The position numbers and the translations under genes were made by a program. From Terrimonas_A sp036262095 (GTDB lineage: Bacteria; Bacteroidota; Bacteroidia; Chitinophagales; Chitinophagaceae), in assembly GCA_036262095.1 (NCBI GenBank), contig DATAJQ010000114.1, positions 1 to 42,290 on the forward strand: a stretch of DNA of 42,290 bases, written 5' to 3'. Under the pieces are notes generated by a model that saw only the letters and a list, made by a program, of their open reading frames with translations, did not search any database and was not told the origin of the DNA. Position 1 is the first letter of the stretch. Every line of letters starts with the position of its first letter. Positions 1 through 7,716 of this stretch are shown in pieces.

Positions 1-330
1 ACCATAAGTTATCTTGTTGATATACATGTCTTCTTTCCAGCGCTCTTCCACCCAATCTGAAGGAAATGAGGCGCCCCATTTACACTCGATCTTTGTTGCA
101 CTGGAGGTATGGGTGGCCACCGCATACCATTTTCCATCGCCGTACACAACTTCGGTGATAACGCGATTCTTTTTGGCCTGCTCCAGGACAAACTTTTCCA
201 GGTCGCTTATTGAGTTAAATGAATCGTAGGCCTGACCTTCTGAATTCTCGGTCATAACAGCAGACCACTGTTGAGCCTGGGCACATACCGCTGCTAAAAA
301 GCAGGCGACGGATAAGAATAACGATTTCAT
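1..330 (-). CDS. Secreted protein, DUF7477-like, truncated by window edge
   Basis: Reading leftward from the ATG at 330 gives 110 residues open to the window edge, so the C-terminus is missing. It begins with a clear signal peptide (MKSLFLSVACFLAAVCAQAQ), with likely cleavage after AQA. The mature part holds the pattern VxYGDGKWYAVAT (about residues 70-82), then WVEERWKEDMYINKITYG near the cut end. This alternation of a short G-D-G-x-W strand with a W-x(4)-W/I-x-x-I-x-Y-G strand resembles the repeat units of DUF7477 beta-propeller-like proteins; this is recognition by eye and is tentative. No function is known. The gene sits alone, divergent from the small gene at 487. Confidence 0.7.
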   Translation of the reverse strand, partial: MKSLFLSVACFLAAVCAQAQQWSAVMTENSEGQAYDSFNSISDLEKFVLEQAKKNRVITEVVYGDGKWYAVATHTSSATKIECKWGASFPSDWVEERWKEDMYINKITYG

Positions 331-385
331 AGACGGTGGTTGGTAAATAGGACGAAAAATAGGCAATTGCGGATTGAGGTGCAAT

Positions 386-440
386 ACTCCCGATTGGGGA
401 CGATTGCTAGTCCGTAGTCTTTAGTCGGGAGTCGATAGTC
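386..440. repeat. Intergenic inverted repeat carrying AGTCGGGAGTCGATAGTC
   Basis: In the 156-bp gap between divergent genes, the 18-mer AGTCGGGAGTCGATAGTC (423-440) is identical to 5436-5453, and its reverse complement recurs with one mismatch at 5519-5537. Locally, ACTCCCGA (386-393) can pair with TCGGGAGT (425-432). TAGTC units are repeated several times from 409. This is a dispersed repeat; it is not coding. Confidence 0.6.
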
Positions 441-486
441 TTGGAGAGTGGCGTGAATATTGATCTTTACCTATAAATTTTGACCT

Positions 487-699
487 ATGAGCACTACATT
501 AAAACTTGAAACTCCCTGGTCAGAAGTGAAGGAAAAGATCAGGGAAGTGAATTATGATCTTACAGATGCAGATCTTTTATATGTTCCGGGTAAAGAAGAT
601 GAATTGATCAATAGGCTGGCAGCAAAAATGAATAAGACGGCCGAAGAGGTGAAGGGCTGGATCGAAAGTATTTCCCATACTAAAGGAAGGGCTTCTTAA
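487..699 (+). CDS. CsbD-like small stress protein
   Basis: A 70-residue soluble protein. Its order of elements matches the CsbD family of small general-stress proteins: W at 12 (ETPWSEVKEKIREV), a middle LTDADLLYVPGKEDELINRL segment (about 25-44), and a final helix NKTAEEVKGWIESI. CsbD proteins have no defined biochemical role and are usually induced by stress or stationary phase. There is no signal peptide, so it is cytoplasmic. The stop codon overlaps that of the convergent SGNH hydrolase gene by three bases. A TAAATTTTG stretch lies just upstream (474-482), too close to the ATG to be a convincing -7 box. The family assignment rests on pattern similarity only. Confidence 0.7.
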   Translation: MSTTLKLETPWSEVKEKIREVNYDLTDADLLYVPGKEDELINRLAAKMNKTAEEVKGWIESISHTKGRAS

Positions 700-1943
700 T
701 TAGCAGGTTCATAGAGGCTGATATAGTTATTATATCCTTTGGCAAGTGCATTGAACAAAAGAGAACCCTGCAGGCGGTATCCTTCTGCTGTGAAATGGAT
801 TTTGTCGCGGCTCATCAGACCCCGCTTCGACCAGTTGTAAGCCGATCCGTAGCCGTTCGTGATGCGATACAGGTCCCATAAAGGGATATAGTTTTTATTG
901 CAATAACTGGTCAGTGTCTGGTTGAGCAGACGGAGCACTTTATTGGAGCTGCGTCTTAATTTGTATGAATCCGGTGCTGTGGTGATAAGGATGGATGCAC
1001 CTGGTGATATCTCTTTCAGTTTTTCCAGAAAGCCGGAAAGGTCTTTCACAAACATCGCTTCAAAAAAGCTGGCGCGCTGTGCTTCATTGGTGCCAAGGGA
1101 AATAATATAGAGATCGGCTTTCAGGGCAGGTAATTGTTTCCAGAATAAAGGAGCAATATTGTATTGGTCATAACGTGCGCCATTCACACCAATAGTATGA
1201 TAAAGTACCCCGGGTCTTGAGTTTTCAAGGGATACACCATAGAATGCTTTTGGATCATCTGTAGGGAGGCAGGAAAGCGTGAAGCCCGTGATAGGCTGAT
1301 TCAATTCCACTTCACGGTATACGGAGGAATCATTATCCTGTCTTTTTAACGTGTAGGGCAGGTCAAGATTGTCCGGCTGGAATATCCAGCTGGTATTGTA
1401 GCTGGTATCTAAAAAAAACTTCAGCCGGTTGAAAGACTGCAAGCCTTCGCCAAGGCTGGTCCGCAATGAAAGCCGGATATTGGCAGCCGCAGAAGTGGTG
1501 GTAAGTGCATAACCCGAAATGCCCGCATTGATCTGAATTTCCGGATGCGCTACCCGGTTGAATTGCCAGCGGATGCTGGAAGAGCTGCTGATATCATCCG
1601 GGGCATTGGAAAGTGCCAGTTGATAAGGAAATACCAATCCCCTGCCGGCATTGCCAAAAAATTCCTGCAATCCACTTCTTACTGCACCTGAAAGAAAATC
1701 TGCCTGGATATGGGAGTCGCCGATATGCACGATGGAGACTGTGCCAGTGCTGTCTTTTTTCAGGTTATATAATTTCTGATAAAATGAATCGAGTCCTGTG
1801 TTGTTGAAAATGCGGTTGAAAACGGCACTTACAAAAGGATACCGTTTTGCAAGGGCGTTATCATTCACCGGAATGGGCTGGGCCATGCCGGTAAATAGCA
1901 GGAGGCAAACAAAGGATACGGTATAAAAAAATCGGCGGGTCAT
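696..1943 (-). CDS. SGNH/GDSL-type esterase, exported
   Basis: This 415-residue protein starts with a signal peptide (hydrophobic stretch about 5-20, ending GMAQ). The SGNH catalytic blocks are present: block I VHIGDSH with nucleophile Ser77, block III SLGTNEA around residue 282 (the Gly and Asn of the oxyanion hole), and block V DKIHF around 385 with the Asp and His of the triad. Members act on esters such as acetyl groups on polysaccharides; in Bacteroidota similar exported proteins are often linked to O-acetylation of exopolysaccharide or peptidoglycan, but no MBOAT acyltransferase is visible here, so the substrate is unknown. It follows rpoN with a 12-bp gap on the same strand and is probably co-transcribed. 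Confidence 0.88.
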   Translation of the reverse strand: MTRRFFYTVSFVCLLLFTGMAQPIPVNDNALAKRYPFVSAVFNRIFNNTGLDSFYQKLYNLKKDSTGTVSIVHIGDSHIQADFLSGAVRSGLQEFFGNAGRGLVFPYQLALSNAPDDISSSSSIRWQFNRVAHPEIQINAGISGYALTTTSAAANIRLSLRTSLGEGLQSFNRLKFFLDTSYNTSWIFQPDNLDLPYTLKRQDNDSSVYREVELNQPITGFTLSCLPTDDPKAFYGVSLENSRPGVLYHTIGVNGARYDQYNIAPLFWKQLPALKADLYIISLGTNEAQRASFFEAMFVKDLSGFLEKLKEISPGASILITTAPDSYKLRRSSNKVLRLLNQTLTSYCNKNYIPLWDLYRITNGYGSAYNWSKRGLMSRDKIHFTAEGYRLQGSLLFNALAKGYNNYISLYEPAN

Positions 1944-1956
1944 CAGAAAATGAAAC

Positions 1957-3444
1957 CTACAATTCTTTTCTCAAACGAGCAACAGGTATGTTCAATTGTT
2001 CGCGGTATTTGGCTACAGTACGGCGTGCGATATTGTAGCCTTTTTCCTGCAGCAGCTCCGTGAGCCGTTCATCGCTGAGCGGGCGTTTTTTATTTTCCCC
2101 TTCTATAAGATCACTGAGTATCTTTTTCACTTCGCGGGTAGACACTTCTTCACCGCTATCTGTGCTCAATGATTCACTGAAGAAGAATTTGAGGCGATAG
2201 GTGCCGAATTCAGTTTGTACAAACTTGCTATTGGCCACGCGGCTTACAGTGGAAATATCCAGTCCTGTTTTCTCTGCAATATCTTTCAGAATCATGGGGC
2301 GCAGGGTCGTTTCATCGCCTGTAAGAAAGAAATCGTGCTGATGGTTCATGATAGCCGTCATGGTGCTCAGCAAAGTGTGCTGGCGTTGCTTGATGGCATC
2401 GATAAACCATTTGGCGGCATCAATTTTTTGTTTGATGAATAATACAGCTTCTTTCTGGCGTTTATCTTTTTTAGCACCCCGGTCATATTCCTTCATCATA
2501 TCGCGATAGCCTTCGCTGATGCGAAGCTCAGGGGCATTGCGGGAATTGAGGGTGAGTTCCAGTTTGCCGTTATTATTCAAGATAAAGAAATCGGGCACCA
2601 CATAGCTTTCGGCTTTATTGATGCCGCCTACATTGCCGCCTGGTTTGGGATTGAGACGGATGATCTGTTGCATCACTTCTTTCAGCTGCTCTTCATCTAT
2701 ATTAAGACCACGCTGAATCTTTTCATAGTGCTTTTTGGTAAACTCATCAAAATAGCGGCGGATGGCAAGCATTGCGGTATCTACGTCTTTGCCTTCATCT
2801 TTCTGGCGCTGTAGCTGTAGCAGCAGGCATTCCTGCAGGTCACGTGCAGCTACGCCGGGCGGATCAAAACGCTGTATACGTTGAATAATGCTTTCTACTT
2901 CTTCTTCCGTGGCAGAAATATTCTGGCGGAATGCAAGATCGTCCACGATCGCCGAAGTTTCCCGCCGGAGATAGCCATCCTCATCAATGCTGCCCACTAT
3001 CTGCTCGGCGATGCGTTGTTCTTTTTCACTCAACTTCAGCAGGCCCAGTTGCATGAGCAGGGTTTCGTAAAAACTGGCTTCTGTTTTAAAGGGGATCTGT
3101 TTTTGCTCTTCGTCGGGGTAATTATCGTCGCGCAGCTTGTAGTCGGCAACGTCATCATCTCCATCATGCACGTATTCGCTGACATCTATATTATCGTATT
3201 CGTCTTCGCTTCCACTTTTCTCTTCGTATTCACTATCCTCGGTTTCAGTAAACTCATCTTTAAGTTCATCTGCAGCATCATCATGTTTTTCGTCGTCCAG
3301 TTCCAGGGCCGGGTTTTCTTCCAGTTCTTCCTTGATACGTTCTTCCAGATTTGCTGTAGGCACCTGCAGCAGCTTCATCAGTTGAATCTGCTGCGGGGAT
3401 AATTTTTGTAAAAGCTTCTGCTGTAATGTTTGGCTAAGGGCCAT
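1957..3444 (-). CDS. rpoN: RNA polymerase sigma-54 factor
   Basis: A 495-residue protein with the full sigma-54 layout. Region I (residues 1-50) is Gln/Leu-rich, with LSPQQIQLMKLLQVP, and is the part contacted by AAA+ enhancer-binding proteins. Region II (about 50-120) is a long, very acidic linker. A core-binding region follows (about 120-300), then the HTH that reads the -12 element (about 365-400, DIAEKTGLDISTVSRV). The RpoN box ARRTVAKYRE, which reads the -24 element, lies near residue 473. It directs transcription from -24/-12 promoters and needs an activator; no such activator is in this window. It is probably the first gene of a two-gene unit with the SGNH hydrolase. An unusual direct repeat lies upstream (see 3492-3533). 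Confidence 0.97.
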   Translation of the reverse strand: MALSQTLQQKLLQKLSPQQIQLMKLLQVPTANLEERIKEELEENPALELDDEKHDDAADELKDEFTETEDSEYEEKSGSEDEYDNIDVSEYVHDGDDDVADYKLRDDNYPDEEQKQIPFKTEASFYETLLMQLGLLKLSEKEQRIAEQIVGSIDEDGYLRRETSAIVDDLAFRQNISATEEEVESIIQRIQRFDPPGVAARDLQECLLLQLQRQKDEGKDVDTAMLAIRRYFDEFTKKHYEKIQRGLNIDEEQLKEVMQQIIRLNPKPGGNVGGINKAESYVVPDFFILNNNGKLELTLNSRNAPELRISEGYRDMMKEYDRGAKKDKRQKEAVLFIKQKIDAAKWFIDAIKQRQHTLLSTMTAIMNHQHDFFLTGDETTLRPMILKDIAEKTGLDISTVSRVANSKFVQTEFGTYRLKFFFSESLSTDSGEEVSTREVKKILSDLIEGENKKRPLSDERLTELLQEKGYNIARRTVAKYREQLNIPVARLRKEL

Positions 3445-3491
3445 AAATTCAGAGATTTAGTGGCGGGTAATGTAAAAGCTTAAGACTTAGA

Positions 3492-3533
3492 CAAAAATCC
3501 GGCCGTTTATCAAAAATCAGGCCGTAAATTTAC
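3492..3533. promoter_or_regulatory. Direct repeat and GTAAATTTAC palindrome in the rpoN upstream region
   Basis: CAAAAATCCGGCCGT (3492-3506) and CAAAAATCAGGCCGT (3511-3525) are 15-mers with one mismatch, start to start 19 bp. The second runs into the perfect palindrome GTAAATTTAC (3524-3533), which contains TAAATTTA on both strands, one base from the Bacteroidota -7 box TAnnTTTG. The stretch lies between divergent rpoN and the gene at 3552, so it may hold both promoters or an operator. No good -33 box was found on either strand. Confidence 0.35.
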
Positions 3534-3551
3534 AAAACAATAGGATACGGC

Positions 3552-3923
3552 ATGTCGGAACGACGGTTTTACTTTGTTGTTGTATTGATTTTCCTCTTTA
3601 ACAGGGAAATTTTTTCACAGGAAAAAAATGTGGAAAACTTTCCTGAATTTAAGACAAATCTCCCGTTTAAAAGCCCTTTTAGTCAAGAAAAAAAGCTAAG
3701 AGTGCTGGCTTTATTGAAACAGGGTGATCCAATGCTTCCTGGTCCGTCTTTTCCTGCCGGCAGGAACATGCTTTTATTGGGACCGAATATTCCTCAGACG
3801 TTTTTTTGCAGGAGAGAATGGGAGTTTGAGAAAGCTACTTCCATTCCGCTGAGATTCCGGTTGGGGTCGTTGGAGTATACGGATTACCTGGAGCAGAAAC
3901 CGAATGCTGTTTTAAGAAGATAA
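3552..3923 (+). CDS. Small exported protein of unknown function
   Basis: 123 residues with an N-terminal hydrophobic signal (FYFVVVLIFLFNREIFSQ, probable cleavage after FSQ). The mature part has a PMLPGPSFPAGRNMLLLGPNIPQ stretch (split about 78-95), and the C-terminus reads CRREWEFEKATSIPLRFRLG followed by SLEYTDYLEQK. That C-terminal pattern (one Cys, E-W-x-F-E-K-A-T-x-I-P-L-R-F-R-L-G-S-L-x-Y) is one I associate with a small conserved family common in Chitinophagaceae with no assigned role. It is divergent from rpoN and is followed by an inverted-repeat element. Confidence 0.7.
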   Translation: MSERRFYFVVVLIFLFNREIFSQEKNVENFPEFKTNLPFKSPFSQEKKLRVLALLKQGDPMLPGPSFPAGRNMLLLGPNIPQTFFCRREWEFEKATSIPLRFRLGSLEYTDYLEQKPNAVLRR

Positions 3924-3966
3924 GGAAGTATGGTGGAGAAGGGTAGTAACTCAGCCTCAGGCAAGG

Positions 3967-4092
3967 TATTTTCCCACGAAGACAACGAAGACCACAAAGA
4001 CCACAAAGAATTAATGCTTTAGGGCTTATTCACTCTATGGATTTTTGGATACCTCTATAAAGTAGATACTTCTTTGTCTTCGTGGGAAAATA
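3967..4092. repeat. Long inverted repeat between convergent genes
   Basis: Arms 3967-3988 and 4071-4092 are 22 bp, reverse complements with one mismatch, and contain TATTTTCCCACGAAGACAA. The 82-bp centre begins with short direct repeats of ACCACAAAG (3991-3999 and 4000-4008). The core TTCCCACG(A/G) followed by G..CA and CACAAAG is shared with the element at 16981-17085. It lies between the stops of the convergent genes at 3923 and 4142. No reading frame of interest is inside. Confidence 0.8.
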
Positions 4093-4141
4093 TTGGTAGT
4101 GATAAAGAATCGCAACTGTTATCCAACGGGAGGAATGATCC

Positions 4142-5350
4142 TTATTTCTTTTCCCGTTCCGGCAGCCATTCCATTACAGGTATTTTGGCAGGCTGTTTAT
4201 AGTAATTATTGCGCAGGCTGTCATTCCAGCCATTTGGGTTACGATCAAAAGCCGAACTATTATAGAAAATGCTTCCCTGTATTTCAGGATATTCTCTTAC
4301 CAGTTTGATCTGATTGGGTAATTCTGCAGGCTTTTTCCATGCTGCATTTCTTTCGTTCACCCGGTAAATGCCGTGGCCGATATAGACATGCCTTCCATAG
4401 CTATGTTTGCTCCACCAATCCACCATTGTTTCAAATGGGATCTTGTCATGGCCAATTTCGAGATAGAGCTGCGGGGCCACATAATCGATCCAGCCATTCC
4501 TCAACCATAAAAGGATATCGGCATAGAGATCATCATAATTGGTAACACCGGCTTTGGTATCACTTCCGTCAGGATCCTGTGAAAGATTGCGCCATACGCT
4601 GAAAGGAGAGATGCCGAATTTGCAAAAAGGCTTTTCCGCCTTGATGGCCACACTTATTTTTTCAATGATGGAATCCACATTCGCCCTTCTCCAGTCATCC
4701 TTTGAAAGGGGGCTGCCCGATTTGCGGTAAGATACCGCATCGGGGAATTCTTTACCCGGAATACGATAAGGGTAGAAATAATCATCCATGTGAATGGCGT
4801 CGATATCATAGCGTTTTACAATATCCCTGACCACATTCACCACAAATTCCTGTCCCAGTTTATTAGCCGGGTCAAAATATTTCTTATCACCATAGGTCAG
4901 GAACCACTCAGGGTGTTTGCGGGTGATATGGTCCGGAGAAATGGATGCTGTACGGATATTAAAATTGGCGCGGTAAGGATTGAGCCAGGCATGAAACTCC
5001 ATTCCTCTTTTATGTGCTTCTTCGATCATGAAAACGAGCGGATCATAAAAAGGGAAAGTCGGCCTTCCCTGGATACCTGTCAGCCACTGGCTCCAGGGTT
5101 CATAAGGGGAAGCATAGAAAGCATCGGCAGCAGGCCTGATCTGCACGATCACGGCATTAATGCCATTGCGCTTATGAAGATCAAGCTGCCGGATAAAATC
5201 TGCTTTTTGCTGTGCAGGGTTGGTCACACCTTTAGGCGGCCAGTCGATATTATCTACCGTAGCGATCCAAACACCCCTGAATTCATATTCGGGTTGGGCA
5301 AATAAACTGATGCTAAACAGACAAACCAGACAGGAAAAAAACAGCCTCAT
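4142..5350 (-). CDS. Exported GHL10 (DUF187/YddW-like) glycosyl hydrolase-like protein
   Basis: 402 residues with a signal peptide (MRLFFSCLVCLFSISLFAQ). Immediately after it is EFRGVWIATVDNIDWPP, the hallmark start of glycosyl hydrolase-like family 10 (PF02638). Further TIM-barrel marks are INAVIVQIRPAADAFY (about 65-80), GMEFHAWLNPYRANF (about 115-130), IHMDDYFYPY (about 185-195) and YVAPQLYLEIG (about 290-300). Family members are predicted periplasmic or surface glycosidases; substrates are mostly unproven, with peptidoglycan or glycan chains proposed. Length is usual for a single-domain member. A TATTTTTG -7 box lies 27 bp upstream. The gene stands alone, between two inverted-repeat elements. 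Confidence 0.92.
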   Translation of the reverse strand: MRLFFSCLVCLFSISLFAQPEYEFRGVWIATVDNIDWPPKGVTNPAQQKADFIRQLDLHKRNGINAVIVQIRPAADAFYASPYEPWSQWLTGIQGRPTFPFYDPLVFMIEEAHKRGMEFHAWLNPYRANFNIRTASISPDHITRKHPEWFLTYGDKKYFDPANKLGQEFVVNVVRDIVKRYDIDAIHMDDYFYPYRIPGKEFPDAVSYRKSGSPLSKDDWRRANVDSIIEKISVAIKAEKPFCKFGISPFSVWRNLSQDPDGSDTKAGVTNYDDLYADILLWLRNGWIDYVAPQLYLEIGHDKIPFETMVDWWSKHSYGRHVYIGHGIYRVNERNAAWKKPAELPNQIKLVREYPEIQGSIFYNSSAFDRNPNGWNDSLRNNYYKQPAKIPVMEWLPEREKK

Positions 5351-5376
5351 TGTTGTAAATCAATAATAAATGAGCG

Positions 5377-5384
5377 CAAAAATA
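5377..5384 (-). promoter_or_regulatory. Candidate Bacteroidota -7 box for the GHL10 gene
   Basis: On the minus strand TATTTTTG is a perfect match to TAnnTTTG and would give a leader of about 20 nt before the ATG at 5350. The expected -33 region (about 19-21 bp further upstream) is only GGTTTA-like, so support comes from the -7 box and its position. Confidence 0.4.
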
Positions 5385-5432
5385 CCTTATCTGGGGTTAA
5401 TTAAACCATAAATTAAGCTAGAAAGGTTGTTT

Positions 5433-5539
5433 GTGAGTCGGGAGTCGATAGTCCGAGCGTGATAAAAGACGTTTATATATTTCTTTAGTAGAAAAAGGTT
5501 CGGTTTGAGGAGGGTTTAGACTATCGACTGCCGACTCAC
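5433..5539. repeat. Inverted repeat, AGTCGGGAGTCGATAGTC family
   Basis: Arms 5433-5453 and 5519-5539 are 21 bp with one mismatch (GTGAGTCGGGAGTCGATAGTC on the left). The centre is 65 bp and AT-rich. An 18-bp copy of the arm also lies at 423-440. The right arm contains the stop codon of the MarR gene (5536-5538), so the end of that gene is formed by the repeat. It could act as a terminator hairpin or be a small mobile element. Confidence 0.75.
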
Positions 5540-5988
5540 TTACTTCCTCGTAATTTGTCAAGTAGTTCGCTTAAGACGAGTGCTTCTTTTTTGCTGAGGT
5601 TGCCGATTACGTTATCCATTTCGTCTTGCTGGAGGTCGAGTTTTTCCAGGACCTTTTTGCCTTTTTCAGTGATGATCACATCAACGAGACGGCGGTCCGT
5701 TTTGCAAATGCCTTTTTTTACTAAGCCTTTGGCGATAAGACGGTCTACTATGCGGCTGGTATCGCTCATTTTGTCGAGCATGCGCTCCCGGATCTGCAGG
5801 GTGGAAAGGGGGTTGGGGAGGCTGCCACGGAGGATGCGGAGTATGTTGAACTGCTGTGGAGTGATATCGGCAACGGCAAAGATCTCCTTGGTGCGCTCCG
5901 TCATCCAGTTGTAAGTATAGATAATATTGACTGCCGCTTTCTGGTATTCATTGCGGAATTTGGTCTGTATGTCCTGATCGATTCCCAT
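5536..5988 (-). CDS. MarR family transcriptional regulator
   Basis: 150 residues, the usual MarR length. The winged HTH is visible: ITPQQFNILRILRG (about 43-56), LSTLQIRERM (about 62-71), the recognition helix region MSDTSRIVDRLIAKGLVKK (about 74-92), and the wing CKTDRRLVDVIITEKGKK (about 95-112) with the conserved D-R-R. N- and C-terminal helices form the dimer interface. MarR proteins usually repress their own promoter and are released by small ligands or oxidants. No adjacent target operon is obvious: the neighbouring genes are unrelated and separated. A perfect 14-bp palindrome overlapping a -7 box lies 72-85 bp upstream, consistent with autoregulation. Confidence 0.95.
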   Translation of the reverse strand: MGIDQDIQTKFRNEYQKAAVNIIYTYNWMTERTKEIFAVADITPQQFNILRILRGSLPNPLSTLQIRERMLDKMSDTSRIVDRLIAKGLVKKGICKTDRRLVDVIITEKGKKVLEKLDLQQDEMDNVIGNLSKKEALVLSELLDKLRGSK

Positions 5989-6052
5989 AGTCGCAAGGTT
6001 TAATGAATGAAAATGATAGAGTAGTTCCGAACTGATTCAAATAACCTTACTG

Positions 6053-6073
6053 CAAACTTAATGTTATAACATT
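6053..6073 (-). promoter_or_regulatory. MarR gene promoter with palindromic operator candidate
   Basis: On the minus strand TAAGTTTG (6060-6053) matches the -7 box TAnnTTTG exactly. Directly upstream of it, sharing one base, is the perfect 14-bp palindrome AATGTTATAACATT (6060-6073), placed where the -33/-7 spacer would be. A repressor bound there would block RNA polymerase. No clear -33 TTG is present. Confidence 0.5.
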
Positions 6074-6141
6074 GAAATTCCTTAAAAATTTATTTGTCGT
6101 TCTTGTTATTCTTTTTGAGAAAAGGATTGACTATCAGACTT

Positions 6142-6630
6142 CTAGCTGATGTGCTGCTGCATTCTTTTGAGTTCAGCAGCCATTTTGAAAATGGTAAATA
6201 AATGATGTGCTTCGTGCAAGAGGAAAAAATTCAGCCACTGAAGCATGTTCATTGGACCATACACCGGATGGCTGCCGGTCTTGGCCAGGTCATTTTCTGT
6301 AAATGTCAGCATTCCTGCTGCCAGTTCTTTCCGTGTACCCAGGAGGTCCTGCATGATCTCCCTGGATGATTTGGAGCAATGGTCGAGAAACAAAGGATCA
6401 GCCTCTGCTGTGTAGCGCCCAAAAGTAGGATTATCACTTTCCAGCATTTCCTTCACCCTCCGGATAAAAGTATGCTGGTAGGTTTCCAGATGGACTATAT
6501 TCTCGAAAATAGACCATTTACCGGGGTAGACCGAACGCCTGATCTGTTCATCTGAGAGTCCATCGATTATTTCAATAAGGGATTTGTGCTGGTATTGTAA
6601 ACGGGTGGATATAGAAGAAGGTATTAGCAT
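6142..6630 (-). CDS. DinB-fold metal-dependent protein
   Basis: 162 residues forming a DinB/YfiT-like four-helix bundle. Candidate metal-ligand histidines are His47 (IVHLETY), His139 and His143 (LLHEAHH), the DinB triad spacing. Other family marks are GKWSIFENIVHL (37-48), the HPVYGPMNMLQWL segment (121-133) and the terminal helix carrying the last two His. Members bind divalent metal; some are thiol-dependent transferases, but most, including this type, have no known substrate. The gene starts 15 bp after the radical SAM gene on the same strand and is likely co-transcribed with it. Confidence 0.88.
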   Translation of the reverse strand: MLIPSSISTRLQYQHKSLIEIIDGLSDEQIRRSVYPGKWSIFENIVHLETYQHTFIRRVKEMLESDNPTFGRYTAEADPLFLDHCSKSSREIMQDLLGTRKELAAGMLTFTENDLAKTGSHPVYGPMNMLQWLNFFLLHEAHHLFTIFKMAAELKRMQQHIS

Positions 6631-6645
6631 GCTGGCTGTTTTGGA

Positions 6646-7677
6646 TCAATCATCGCCCCAAACTTTAGTCCCTTCCGAACAGTTGGCGCAGATGTCAATG
6701 TTTTTCCGTCCTTTCAGAATTTGTGTCCTGAATTTAGTGTATTCCCCGTTCTTCCAAATCTCTTTGAATGAATTTTTTCGAAGATCGCCGAGCCGGTGCT
6801 GCGCATCTTTATCAAAGCAGCAGGGCGCTACCAATCCGTCCCAGGTGATCACCGGATCATGCCACAACCTCCAGCACTGATTGGATAGTTTTCCTTTGAA
6901 TTCAGTGCCATTGCCGGTTTTGCGATACCGGCTGTATTTATCAATGGTCGGTATTAGCCGATTGGGGTCGTTTTCATAATCATATACCTGTGCCGTTTTG
7001 AACCATACATCATCCACCCCTATTTCCTTTGCCAGTTGCTTCACTTCTTCAATCTGATGTTCATTATGCCGCACAACGAGGAATTGAAATACTACAAAAG
7101 GTGTTTTGCTTTTCAGCTCCTTTTTCCATTTGACGATATTTCTTGCTCCTTCCAGCACTTTTTTTAATTGTCCACCCACCCGGTATTGCTGATACACTTC
7201 CTGTGTAGTGCCATCAATGGAAATGATCAGCCGGTCGAGCCCGCTTTCAATAGTGCGGCGGGCATTTTCGTCAGTGAGATAATGTGCATTGGTGGAAGTA
7301 GCCGTATAGATCTTTTTTTCTGAAGCGTATTTCACCATATCCAGGAAAGAAGGATTGAGATAGGGTTCGCCCTGGAAATAAAACACGAGATACAGCAATT
7401 CCTTATGCAATTGATCAATTGTTTCCCTGAAAAAATCTTTCTGCAGCATACCTGTAGGCCGTGTAAACGCCCTTAATCCGCTAGGGCATTCGGGGCAACG
7501 GAGATTGCAGGATGTAGTAGGTTCGAAAGAAATGGACACAGGATAGCCCCACTGAACAGGTTTTTTTGTCCATTTGCTGAGATAATAACTGCTCAGTACT
7601 TTTAAGCCATTCCACGCCCTCCGGAGCGTAAGCTTGGATAAAAGATTAATACTATCGTTTCTATTCATCCGGGCCAT
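6646..7677 (-). CDS. Radical SAM/SPASM protein
   Basis: 343 residues. The radical SAM cluster motif is C57-N-L-R-C61-P-E-C64, a CxxxCxxC motif that binds a 4Fe-4S cluster and S-adenosylmethionine. The barrel follows, with FYFQGEPYLNPSFLDMV (about 98-114, the GE motif) and LDRLIISIDGTTQEVY (about 145-160). The C-terminal SPASM domain has Cys in NQCWRLW, APCCFD and CANC (about 260-335), ligands for auxiliary clusters. SPASM proteins modify peptides or sugars, or act on enzymes; there is no small precursor peptide gene nearby, so the substrate is unknown. Divergent from pxpB with a 39-bp gap, and first of two genes with the DinB-fold gene. Confidence 0.92.
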   Translation of the reverse strand: MARMNRNDSINLLSKLTLRRAWNGLKVLSSYYLSKWTKKPVQWGYPVSISFEPTTSCNLRCPECPSGLRAFTRPTGMLQKDFFRETIDQLHKELLYLVFYFQGEPYLNPSFLDMVKYASEKKIYTATSTNAHYLTDENARRTIESGLDRLIISIDGTTQEVYQQYRVGGQLKKVLEGARNIVKWKKELKSKTPFVVFQFLVVRHNEHQIEEVKQLAKEIGVDDVWFKTAQVYDYENDPNRLIPTIDKYSRYRKTGNGTEFKGKLSNQCWRLWHDPVITWDGLVAPCCFDKDAQHRLGDLRKNSFKEIWKNGEYTKFRTQILKGRKNIDICANCSEGTKVWGDD

Positions 7678-7716
7678 CCGGGAGTAAAGTTAAGTTGGTA
7701 TCTTCAAACGCATTTC

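Noticed and set aside
2881..3402. 173-codon plus-strand frame rich in Phe/Leu, looking like a membrane protein
   Set aside because: Antisense to the acidic and N-terminal regions of rpoN; the hydrophobic look comes from reading Glu/Asp codons backwards.
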